22,303 nt of DNA from an uncultured bacterium (GTDB taxonomy: Bacteria; Cyanobacteriota; Vampirovibrionia; Gastranaerophilales; Gastranaerophilaceae): the NCBI GenBank assembly GCA_902475545.1, contig CABRZP010000023.1:1-22303 (forward strand). The letters run 5' to 3'. Below are positions 6,461 to 13,446 of the stretch, in pieces. Positions within the stretch are counted from its first letter, which is position 1. Each line of letters opens with the position of its first letter. The notes under the pieces are model-generated. The model was given only the letters and a program-made list of their open reading frames with translations. It ran no database searches and had not been told where the DNA came from. Made by a program: the position numbers and the translations under genes.

Positions 6461-7122
6461 CACAAGAAGTTTTAATCCCAAAAATGAAACGTATCAACAA
6501 ACAGCAAAAAAGAATAAGAATTCCGCTGGTTAATTTTGCTGTAATTATATTTTGTGTATTACTAATTATCTCATCAACTTTTTTAAATATAGATTTAAAA
6601 CATTACATTCTTCCTACAGATTTTTTTTCCAATAAGGATTTAACCACAAACGATTTTATATACAGCTTTTTTATAATCCCTCAAATACCAATAATTATGT
6701 TTATATGCTCATTGGTAGGTAAAAGAATGGCAATAACCAGTGTTATATTATACATTTTAACAGGATTATTTTTTGCACCGATTTTCGCATTGGGCGGCGG
6801 ACTCAGATACATTGGAGAATTTGGCTTCGGGTATATTCTAGGATACATCCCAGCAGTTATAATCGCCGGAAATTTTCTAAAAAACAACTACTCATTTTCA
6901 AACTTAATTAAATCATCAATACTTGGCGTTTTATCTATACATATAATTGGAATTATTTATATGATTATAATCGCCATATTTAAACATCAGGATTGGAATT
7001 TTATTAGCGGCTGGATACAATATCAGAGCGGATTAAAAATCATCTACGATATAGTTATCAGTTTTGTATTAATGCTAATTGGTAAATACTTACATTCAGC
7101 TTTGAAATTTATTCTAAATTAA
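6457..7122 (+). CDS. bioY: BioY-family biotin transporter substrate-binding (S) subunit
   Basis: This 221-residue integral membrane protein binds biotin as the S component of an energy-coupling-factor transporter. The signature loop and helix, FFAPIFALGGGLRYIGEFGFGY split around residues 103-125, together with ILGYIPAVIIAG, is the BioY hallmark. Five to six hydrophobic segments are visible (about 24-45, 68-88, 91-110, 122-142, 150-173, 194-215). The first 23 residues are a lysine- and arginine-rich cytoplasmic extension. Translation is coupled to rimI through ATGA. EcfA/EcfT energising subunits are not in the window, so it uses a shared module elsewhere or acts alone, as some BioY proteins can. 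Confidence 0.85.
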   Translation: MTQEVLIPKMKRINKQQKRIRIPLVNFAVIIFCVLLIISSTFLNIDLKHYILPTDFFSNKDLTTNDFIYSFFIIPQIPIIMFICSLVGKRMAITSVILYILTGLFFAPIFALGGGLRYIGEFGFGYILGYIPAVIIAGNFLKNNYSFSNLIKSSILGVLSIHIIGIIYMIIIAIFKHQDWNFISGWIQYQSGLKIIYDIVISFVLMLIGKYLHSALKFILN

Positions 7123-7125
7123 TAT

Positions 7126-7154
7126 TTGCTCAAAACCTGTCATTATGGTATAAT
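7126..7154 (+). promoter_or_regulatory. Promoter of the stator-like operon
   Basis: TTGCTC (7126-7131), a 17-base spacer, and TATAAT (7149-7154) preceded by TGG, giving an extended -10. The expected start is near 7161. The ATG at 7176 has a GGATGG-type ribosome binding site, so the leader is only about 15 bases. This is the best-matching promoter in the window. Confidence 0.7.
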
Positions 7155-7175
7155 TTCGGGTAGGATGGTGAGTTT

Positions 7176-8084
7176 ATGAATGAGATTCTCAAATTATTAT
7201 CAGATATACCAATACTTATAGTATTAACAGTATTTATCATATCAATTATATACACATTAACCCAATATATTAAAGTTGGAAAAAATTTAAACATTATTAT
7301 ACAATTTATTTCAAATTTTAAAAAAAGTGATTTAAATTTCAGATTCAAAGAACTTGACACATGGATGATGTCAAATCCTTATGTATCATTAATTTGGACA
7401 GAATTTAAAAACACTCTTGTATTCTCAGAATCTTTAGCATTAAAAAGTCTTGGTGACGAGGTAAAATATCAGGATATTTCATCTACAGTACAGAATATTC
7501 AAACAACTGCAGATCCATTATATTTTTTCAATGAAGAAACTCTTGTTACTTCAAAATTTAATTACAAAATGATTCAGACAATCCCGACAGTATTAACAGG
7601 TTTCGGGCCGTTATTTACATTCTTAAATATTGCAATTGCATTTGGTAAAATTGACTTCTCAACTCAAGAAAAAACAATTTCATCAGTTGCAGGATTTATG
7701 TCAACTATGCAAACTGCGGCACTAGTATCAGTAGTTGCAGTAGGTTCATCACTAATTTATCTGTTAATTGAAAAACTTTTATACAATAAAATGTGCAGAA
7801 CTCCGTTGGGACATATTAAAAAAATCACAGGAACATTATTTGCAAGTATTTCTGCTGAAAAATTCTTATACGAATTATTGAGAGAAACTAAAATTCAAAA
7901 CAACTCCAGCGAAAACTTAATGAATGCAATACCTGATGAATTTAAAACAGCCCTGAATGCAAGTATGGCAAGTAACCTTGTACCGTATTTAGAAAACTTG
8001 ATTTATGGTTTAAATCAGTTAAATAAACAATTAAAAGAAACTGCAAAAACAAGCAAATCAGATGTAGTAGATGATTTATTCTAA
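7176..8084 (+). CDS. MotA/TolQ/ExbB-family channel protein, ZorA-like but short
   Basis: This 302-residue membrane protein is likely the channel/stator ring subunit of a proton- or sodium-driven motor. One membrane helix is near the N terminus (about 12-32), then a soluble segment with WTEFKNTLV and DPLYFFNEETLV, then two long helices (about 137-157 and 180-200) around the MotA_ExbB-type motif IPTVLTGFGPLFTFL. That spacing (WxEF, then DPxxFF, then IPxxLTGxG) resembles the ZorA proteins of Zorya anti-phage systems more than flagellar MotA. ZorA usually continues into a very long helical tail; here only about 100 residues follow the last helix. The next gene, 11 bases downstream, is the matching MotB/ZorB-like partner. 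No flagellar gene is present. The family call is good; the role is unknown. Confidence 0.75.
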   Translation: MNEILKLLSDIPILIVLTVFIISIIYTLTQYIKVGKNLNIIIQFISNFKKSDLNFRFKELDTWMMSNPYVSLIWTEFKNTLVFSESLALKSLGDEVKYQDISSTVQNIQTTADPLYFFNEETLVTSKFNYKMIQTIPTVLTGFGPLFTFLNIAIAFGKIDFSTQEKTISSVAGFMSTMQTAALVSVVAVGSSLIYLLIEKLLYNKMCRTPLGHIKKITGTLFASISAEKFLYELLRETKIQNNSSENLMNAIPDEFKTALNASMASNLVPYLENLIYGLNQLNKQLKETAKTSKSDVVDDLF

Positions 8085-8095
8085 AAAGGATATCA

Positions 8096-8788
8096 ATGGC
8101 AATAGTATTCAGAAAACAGCATAACGATGAAGATGGAGGAAATAATGTCTTCTGGACAACGATGGCAGACTTAATGCTAGGTCTTGCTATTATCTTCATT
8201 ACACTGTTTGTACTTGCTATGACAGGTTTCTCACAACAAGATATTCAACAACAACAGACACAAATGCAGGTTGCTGAAAAAATCAGTCAGGAAATGAAAA
8301 ATGCCGGAATTGATGCAGATGTTGATAAAATGACCGGAGACTTAAAAATTTCCGATGTTGAATTATTTGAGCTTAACAGTTATGTCCTTTCTGATAAGGG
8401 TAAAAAGCTCCTTGATAAGCTTGCTCCAATTTATATAAATTCTATTTTTGCAGATAAAGAGCTTGCAAATCAAATTGGAAATATTATAATACAAGGTCAT
8501 ACGGATTCACAAATGTTTGCCGGTGTAACGTCTAAAGACGAACAATTCTTAAGGAACATGGATTTAAGTTTAAAAAGGGCAAATTCGGTAGCTGACTATA
8601 TTTTTAGAACAAATTATAATAAAAAATATGCTGACGATTTTAGAAAGATGATTGTAGTTGAGGGAAAAAGCTTCAATGAACCAATTATAATAAACGGCAA
8701 AGAAGATTACGGAAAAAGCCGCCGTGTTGAATTAAAACTAAAAATAAAAGATTGGAATGTGTCAAAAGCACTGGGATTAAGGAAATAA
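8096..8788 (+). CDS. MotB/ZorB-like inner-membrane protein with OmpA domain
   Basis: This 230-residue protein has a single N-terminal membrane helix (about 20-43) containing an aspartate (D25 in WTTMADLMLG) at the position of the ion-binding Asp of MotB. A Gln-rich linker (about 46-60) leads to an OmpA-like peptidoglycan-binding domain (about 88-215) with GHTDS (134-138), the RANSVADY helix (161-168) and the closing KSRRVEL. Such proteins plug the channel of a MotA-type ring and anchor it to the cell wall. AAGGAT supports the ATG. Length and layout match ZorB-type proteins and short MotB. Together with the preceding gene it makes a complete two-part stator, without a rotor or effector recognisable nearby. 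Confidence 0.8.
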   Translation: MAIVFRKQHNDEDGGNNVFWTTMADLMLGLAIIFITLFVLAMTGFSQQDIQQQQTQMQVAEKISQEMKNAGIDADVDKMTGDLKISDVELFELNSYVLSDKGKKLLDKLAPIYINSIFADKELANQIGNIIIQGHTDSQMFAGVTSKDEQFLRNMDLSLKRANSVADYIFRTNYNKKYADDFRKMIVVEGKSFNEPIIINGKEDYGKSRRVELKLKIKDWNVSKALGLRK

Positions 8789-8789
8789 A

Positions 8790-10151
8790 ATGATTAACGA
8801 ACAAAATATTATAGAAACAATAAACATGATTAGATTATACAATCTCGATATCAGAACCGTTACACTGGCTCTAAGCTTAAGGGATTGTATATCGGAAGAT
8901 ATCGACAAAGTTTGTGACAATATTTACAACAAAATAAAAAAATATGCCAAAAATCTTGTTGCATACGCAGACGAACTGGCAGATGAATACTCAATACCAA
9001 TTATTAATAAAAGAATCGCAGTTACACCAATTTCTTTAATTGGAGAAGCCTGCACAAATCCTGATTATGTCAGAATTGCACAAACGCTGGACAAAGCAGC
9101 AAAAGAAGTTGGAGTCAATTTTATTGGCGGATTTTCGGCACTGGTAGAAAAAGGATGTACAAAAGGAGATAAACTTCTAATTGAAAGCATTCCTGAAGCA
9201 CTTGCAAAAACAGAACGAGTTTGTTCTTCTATTAATCTTGCATCTTCAAAAGCAGGCATTAATATGGATGCCGTTCTTAAAATGTCAGAAATCATTAAAA
9301 AATCTGCTGAATTGACAAAAGAGAATGATAGTATTGGTGCAGCAAAACTTGTTGTATTCTGTAATGTACCGGGAGATAATCCTTTTATGGCAGGTGCTTT
9401 TTGCGGAATAGGTGAACCTGAATGTGCATTAAATGTTGGAGTTTCAGGTCCGGGAGTTGTAAGAGCAGCCGTTGAAGCCTTACCGAAAAATGCAGATATG
9501 AGTAAATTAGCAAATAAAATCAAAGAAATTGCATACAAAATCACATCCACAGGTGAACTTGTAGGAAGAAAATTAGCAAAACGATTAGACATACCGTTCG
9601 GAGTAATAGATTTATCATTGGCTCCAACACCGGCTCAAGGTGACAGTGTTGCAGGAATTTTTCAAGCTATGGGATTAGAACATGCCGGAGCTCACGGCAC
9701 AACTGCCGCACTTGCTATGCTAAATGACGCAGTGAAAAAAGGCGGAATTATGGCAAGTTCCCATGTTGGCGGACTGTCAGGAGCATTTATTCCTGTTTCT
9801 GAAGATGCAGGTATGATTGAAGCTGCAGAGAAAGGTTATTTAACTTTCAGCAAATTAGAAGCTATGACCTCAGTTTGTTCTGTAGGACTTGACATGATTG
9901 CAATCCCGGGAGACACTCCGACCGATACAATTGCCGGAATTATTGCAGATGAAATGGCAATTGGTATGATTAACAAAAAAACTACAGCAGTAAGAATTAT
10001 TCCTGCAGCAGGTAAAACCGTAGGTGATTACATTTCATACGGCGGACTTCTTGGTGAAGCTCCGGTTATGCCAGTAAATCAACTTTCATCTTCCAAATTT
10101 GTTAACAGAGGCGGAAGAATTCCGGCACCAATTCATAGCTTAAATAATTAA
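8790..10151 (+). CDS. UPF0210 (DUF711) family protein
   Basis: This 453-residue cytosolic protein of the UPF0210/DUF711 family has been annotated 'PFL family' because of a remote fold likeness to pyruvate formate-lyase. Its biochemical role is not established. Typical parts are the N-terminal ETINMIRLYNLDIRTVTLAL, the central GAFCGIGEPECALNVGVSGPG, the histidine-containing GLEHAGAHGTTAAL and GGIMASSHVGGLSGAF, and the end GGRIPAPIHSLNN. Length is normal for the family. AAGGA overlaps the end of the upstream gene and the start is 1 base after its stop, so it belongs to the same operon. In Firmicutes it often sits next to a small ACT-domain protein, which is not seen here. Confidence 0.88.
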   Translation: MINEQNIIETINMIRLYNLDIRTVTLALSLRDCISEDIDKVCDNIYNKIKKYAKNLVAYADELADEYSIPIINKRIAVTPISLIGEACTNPDYVRIAQTLDKAAKEVGVNFIGGFSALVEKGCTKGDKLLIESIPEALAKTERVCSSINLASSKAGINMDAVLKMSEIIKKSAELTKENDSIGAAKLVVFCNVPGDNPFMAGAFCGIGEPECALNVGVSGPGVVRAAVEALPKNADMSKLANKIKEIAYKITSTGELVGRKLAKRLDIPFGVIDLSLAPTPAQGDSVAGIFQAMGLEHAGAHGTTAALAMLNDAVKKGGIMASSHVGGLSGAFIPVSEDAGMIEAAEKGYLTFSKLEAMTSVCSVGLDMIAIPGDTPTDTIAGIIADEMAIGMINKKTTAVRIIPAAGKTVGDYISYGGLLGEAPVMPVNQLSSSKFVNRGGRIPAPIHSLNN

Positions 10152-10172
10152 ATTTATAGAGGTGAATAATAA

Positions 10173-10688
10173 ATGGCAAAAACAAATTCCATATCAAAGT
10201 TTAGCAACAGTTTAGTTGAATTTTTAATTAATGCCCTTACGGACAAACACGGAAATGCAAGGGCAATTGCTCAAAAATATAATAATTTAAAAGTATATAT
10301 GGATCCTTCTAAAATCACAACACCACACTTTTACGTATCAGTAGGAATATCCGAAGCTTGTTTTGCCATTGAAGACGGGAAAAAAATAGAAGGAAGTCTT
10401 GGTTATGAAGACGGCTATGTTGTAAGATGGGCTGGCAGATCTAATATTCATAACGAGCTTGAAGCTTTTTGGAAAGCCTTGAAAGATGCTATTTCTGCAA
10501 TGGAGAAAGATGAAGGCAGTGGAAAAAGTACCGAAGCTCTTATTCAAAGTAAATTGGCTGAAGCTGCTAACGATGCAATGAAAGTCGATATGACAGGTAC
10601 AGGTATTGATAGATCCAAAAAATTTGAATATGATAGAAAGAAAAAGAAATTCCTAAAAAGATTTAAAAATAAAAATATTGATAAATAA
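10173..10688 (+). CDS. Conserved-looking hypothetical protein, last gene of the stator-like operon
   Basis: This 171-residue soluble protein is not recognised. It has GAGGTG as ribosome binding site and starts 21 bases after the UPF0210 gene, so it belongs to the same transcript. Residues 1-110 look like a folded domain (HFYVSVGISEACFAIEDGKK, GYEDGYVVRWAGRSNIHNELEAFW), and the end is rich in lysine (about 140-171, KKKKFLKRFKNKN). There is no signal peptide or membrane helix. It ends 8 bases before the convergent pilin-like gene. The basic tail could bind nucleic acid or membrane, but this is a guess. Confidence 0.7.
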   Translation: MAKTNSISKFSNSLVEFLINALTDKHGNARAIAQKYNNLKVYMDPSKITTPHFYVSVGISEACFAIEDGKKIEGSLGYEDGYVVRWAGRSNIHNELEAFWKALKDAISAMEKDEGSGKSTEALIQSKLAEAANDAMKVDMTGTGIDRSKKFEYDRKKKKFLKRFKNKNIDK

Positions 10689-10696
10689 TTTTTGAA

Positions 10697-11380
10697 TTAC
10701 CAAGGATAATTTGAAGAAGCTTTCCATCCATTTCTTCTTAGTTTTTCTGCACAATATATTCTTATATTACTTTTTTTACAATCATTATCAATAGCAGTAT
10801 CAGACAAATTATACCCTAATGGCATTACACTCCCGTTAGAAGTTCTAACAAGCATAAATAAATCATTCCCAAAACGATTTGGTTTATTTGGTCCATTAAT
10901 ATCCACGATAATGCCCGAAGAACTTGTAATGCTAAAATCATATTGACTGTCAGTATCCTTATCCCCAGAAGAAAGTCCGCCTGTCGTGATTACGGAATAT
11001 AATATACCATCCATTGTAATAAACGGAACTCGATTTGCAATATTAAATCCGCTATAAACTTTTGAATCCCAAGGGTTAGATGTTTTATACCCGCATTTTT
11101 GAGCAGTATCGCACCAGAGAGCAATTTTCATATAAGGAGCTAAATATCTTTCTATATAATTTTTTGTGCTAAGACTTGTATCCCAACCTTCATAATCACC
11201 ATTTTCATTAACTGACAATTTTATTGCTTGATTAATTACAGATTGAGCCTTTCTCAGTTTAGATATTTTACCGTTATGATCGAGCTTTGCAATCAAATTA
11301 GGAATTGTCATAGCTGCAACCACCCCAATTACTCCCAAGGTAATCAAAACTTCTGCTAAAGTAAATGCTTTAAATCTCAT
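10697..11380 (-). CDS. Type IV pilin-like / type II secretion pseudopilin-like protein
   Basis: This 227-residue protein has a class III prepilin signal. The short leader MRFKA is followed by FTLAEVLITLGVIGVVAAMTIP, with the conserved Glu at mature position 5. The residue before the cut is Ala rather than the commoner Gly, which prepilin peptidases can accept. The remainder (about 35-227) is a soluble head with cysteine pairs (C90/C96 and C202/C210 region) and a C terminus Asn-Gly-Trp ... Tyr-Pro-Trp. Many single-gene pilin-like proteins of this shape occur in Gastranaerophilales and Firmicutes genomes. No assembly ATPase or peptidase gene is adjacent. GGGAG lies before the ATG. Confidence 0.85.
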   Translation of the reverse strand: MRFKAFTLAEVLITLGVIGVVAAMTIPNLIAKLDHNGKISKLRKAQSVINQAIKLSVNENGDYEGWDTSLSTKNYIERYLAPYMKIALWCDTAQKCGYKTSNPWDSKVYSGFNIANRVPFITMDGILYSVITTGGLSSGDKDTDSQYDFSITSSSGIIVDINGPNKPNRFGNDLFMLVRTSNGSVMPLGYNLSDTAIDNDCKKSNIRIYCAEKLRRNGWKASSNYPW

Positions 11381-11412
11381 CTTATCTCCCGTTATTAAAA
11401 TACATTATTAAC

Positions 11413-11445
11413 TGTATTAATACACTATATAATGAATAAAGTCAA
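11413..11445 (-). promoter_or_regulatory. Promoter of the pilin-like gene with palindromic -10 region
   Basis: On the minus strand TTGACT (11440-11445), a 17-base spacer and TATTAA (11417-11422) form a good promoter for the pilin-like gene. The -10 lies in the perfect 12-bp palindrome TGTATTAATACA (11413-11424), which may be an operator. A TATAAT (11428-11433) on the opposite strand overlaps the spacer. Confidence 0.55.
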
Positions 11446-11452
11446 TCAATAT

Positions 11453-11480
11453 TTGTATTATTCACTAAAAATAGTATTAT
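11453..11480 (+). promoter_or_regulatory. Putative leaderless promoter of the small HTH-like gene
   Basis: TTGTAT (11453-11458), 16 bases, and TATTAT (11475-11480). The box ends seven bases before the ATG at 11488, and no Shine-Dalgarno is present, so a leaderless transcript is expected. Confidence 0.4.
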
Positions 11481-11487
11481 TTTGCTA

Positions 11488-11721
11488 ATGGAAAACGAAA
11501 TAAAATTAGAAACAAATAATTTAGCTTCTCAAATAAAATACATTGCGGCTTTAAACGGTTATACCATAACTAAAATTAAAGAAGAAGTTAATCGAAAATA
11601 TAACAAAACCGATAGCAATAGAAATTTGAGCAACAAATTTAGGAATAAAACAATTAGAGTAAATGAACTTGTCGAAATATTAGATATTTTAGACTACGAA
11701 ATTTATATTCATAAACGATAA
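11488..11721 (+). CDS. Small XRE-like helix-turn-helix protein
   Basis: This 77-residue protein starts at ATG 11488; a TTG two codons upstream is less likely. The pattern ALNGYTITKIKEEV, then NLSNKFRNKTIRVNELVEIL, then DILDYEIYIHK matches small XRE-fold proteins (helix, turn, recognition helix, then a closing 'LGY' type helix and strand), often found in Firmicutes and phage-like contexts. It lies divergent from the pilin-like gene and 45 bases before uvrC. It could regulate one of these, but uvrC has its own promoter box. The family call is moderate. Confidence 0.6.
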   Translation: MENEIKLETNNLASQIKYIAALNGYTITKIKEEVNRKYNKTDSNRNLSNKFRNKTIRVNELVEILDILDYEIYIHKR

Positions 11722-11751
11722 TATTCTCATATAGATGTCTTTAGGGTTATA

Positions 11752-11760
11752 TGATATAAT
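11752..11760 (+). promoter_or_regulatory. Extended -10 of a probable leaderless uvrC transcript
   Basis: TGA-TATAAT (11752-11760) is an extended -10 with no clear -35 partner. It ends six bases before the uvrC ATG, and no Shine-Dalgarno precedes the ATG, so the mRNA should begin at or next to the start codon. Confidence 0.55.
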
Positions 11761-11766
11761 TAACTT

Positions 11767-13425
11767 ATGAACGACAAATTAAAGGACAGTTTAAAACTTT
11801 TACCAACATTACCCGGATGTTATATCTATTACAATGCGGATAATGAAATTATATACGTTGGTAAAGCCAAAATTCTTAAACGCAGAGTAATGTCATATTT
11901 CAACAGAAAAAATCATGACAGCGTTAAAGTCAATGTACTTGTTTCACAAATTGACCGATTAGAATATATAATTACCAATACAGAAGTTGAAGCACTAATT
12001 CTGGAAAGCCATTTAATAAAAAAACATAAACCTCGCTATAATATATTATTAAAAGACGATAAAAAATATCCTTACTTCTTAATAACAAACGAAGATTTTC
12101 CACGCATCTCCATTGTTAGAAAAAGAAACATGAATGCAGAAAAAGGAAAATACTATGGTCCCTACACAAATATAAGAGCAATGCATTCTACACTGGATTT
12201 TTTAAAGAAAATTTTTCCTTTACGTCAATGCAAAACTCCAAAATTCAAATCCAGACCTTGTCTTTATTACCACATTGGTAAGTGTCTTGCACCATGTCAA
12301 AATATGGTAACAAGTGAAGAATATAAAGCAATTGTTCATCAGGCTGAACTGTTTTTATCAGGCAAACAGTCCGAACTTATGAAACAATTGATGATTCAAA
12401 TACAAAAATATTCCGAAGCTGAACAATTTGAAAAGGCGGCAAGGCTTCGTGACAGTTATTACGATTTGCAAAAAACTCTGGAAAAACAAAAAGTTGTCTA
12501 TGAAAATACAAAGTTAAACGAAGATGTAATATCCCTTCAACATGATGACGGAATTCTTGCAATTGTTATTATGATGATAAGAGAAGGAAGACTTATTGAT
12601 AAAAAAGATTTTACATACGATGTAGAAGAAGACGATAAAACTGAATTTTTTGCAACATTTTTCAAAGAATACTACAACACTCTTGCTCTGGAATTTCCTG
12701 AAAAAATTGTATCAAATGAACTTGAAGCTGTGGGAGATAAAGCTCTATATGAAGAGTGGCTTAATATAATTTCCGGTAAAAAAGTCAAAATCAGCTATGG
12801 GAAATCAACACAGGGTAAAGAACTTCAAATGCTTGCAGATAAAAATGCGAAAGTTATTCTTGATAATGCAAAACTATCTAAAATGTCAAAAATCAGAGAT
12901 GATTTCAATAACATCGGTTCTTATCTAAAAGAAAAACTTAAATTAAACAATTTTCCATACAGAATCGAGTGTTACGATATCTCACATATTCAAGGAACAA
13001 ATACAGTTGCATCAATGGTAACTTTTATTAATGGTTTAAGCAAAAAATCTGAATATAAAAAATTCAAAATTAAATCAACCGAAGGCAAACCTGATGACTT
13101 TTTATCAATGAAAGAAGTCTTAACAAGAAGATTGTCCCGCCTTGGAGAAAAAGGATGGGATAAACCTGATTTGATAATAATTGACGGCGGAAAAGGTCAA
13201 TTATCAAGTGTTATGACAATAGTAGAAGAACTGGGCATTACCGGAATAGATTTTGTCAGTCTTGCAAAAAGACAAGAAGAAGTTTTTCTTCCACACCAAT
13301 CCAAATCAATACTTTTACCCAGAGAATCCAGTGCATTATTCTTAATACAAAGAATTAGGGACGAAGCACACAGATTCGCAATTACATATCACAGAAAATT
13401 GCGTTCAAAAAAGAGTTTAAGTTAA
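11767..13425 (+). CDS. uvrC: UvrABC excinuclease subunit C, lacking the C-terminal HhH domain
   Basis: UvrC makes both incisions in nucleotide excision repair. The GIY-YIG nuclease is at about 14-92 (GCYIYY, then IIYVGKA). Four iron-sulphur-type cysteines are present (C155, C165, C173, C177). The UVR motif that binds UvrB is at about 205-238 (YSEAEQFEKAARLRD). The RNase H-like 5' nuclease domain has D404 (CYDISH), D473 (IIIDGGKG) and H535 (RDEAHRFAITYHR), matching the E. coli D399, D466 and H538. E. coli UvrC is 610 residues. This one is 552 and stops at RSKKSLS, the exact place where the helix-hairpin-helix DNA-binding domain normally follows. Only 21 bases separate its stop from the convergent TPR gene, so the domain is not nearby out of frame. 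Confidence 0.95.
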   Translation: MNDKLKDSLKLLPTLPGCYIYYNADNEIIYVGKAKILKRRVMSYFNRKNHDSVKVNVLVSQIDRLEYIITNTEVEALILESHLIKKHKPRYNILLKDDKKYPYFLITNEDFPRISIVRKRNMNAEKGKYYGPYTNIRAMHSTLDFLKKIFPLRQCKTPKFKSRPCLYYHIGKCLAPCQNMVTSEEYKAIVHQAELFLSGKQSELMKQLMIQIQKYSEAEQFEKAARLRDSYYDLQKTLEKQKVVYENTKLNEDVISLQHDDGILAIVIMMIREGRLIDKKDFTYDVEEDDKTEFFATFFKEYYNTLALEFPEKIVSNELEAVGDKALYEEWLNIISGKKVKISYGKSTQGKELQMLADKNAKVILDNAKLSKMSKIRDDFNNIGSYLKEKLKLNNFPYRIECYDISHIQGTNTVASMVTFINGLSKKSEYKKFKIKSTEGKPDDFLSMKEVLTRRLSRLGEKGWDKPDLIIIDGGKGQLSSVMTIVEELGITGIDFVSLAKRQEEVFLPHQSKSILLPRESSALFLIQRIRDEAHRFAITYHRKLRSKKSLS

Positions 13426-13446
13426 AAACCTTAAAACCATCGTGCC

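Noticed and set aside
7176..8788. Complete Zorya anti-phage system
   Set aside because: The ZorA-like protein lacks the long tail and no zorC, zorD or zorE gene is next to it, so only a ZorAB-like pair is claimed.
7176..8788. Flagellar MotAB
   Set aside because: No other flagellar gene is present and the sequence pattern of the channel protein is closer to ZorA/TolQ types.
9065..9592. Minus-strand open frame in the UPF0210 gene
   Set aside because: It is a shadow of the long and clearly recognised plus-strand gene.
13426..13446. Frameshifted remainder of uvrC
   Set aside because: Only 21 bases separate the uvrC stop and the convergent TPR gene, so no HhH domain can be encoded there in any frame.
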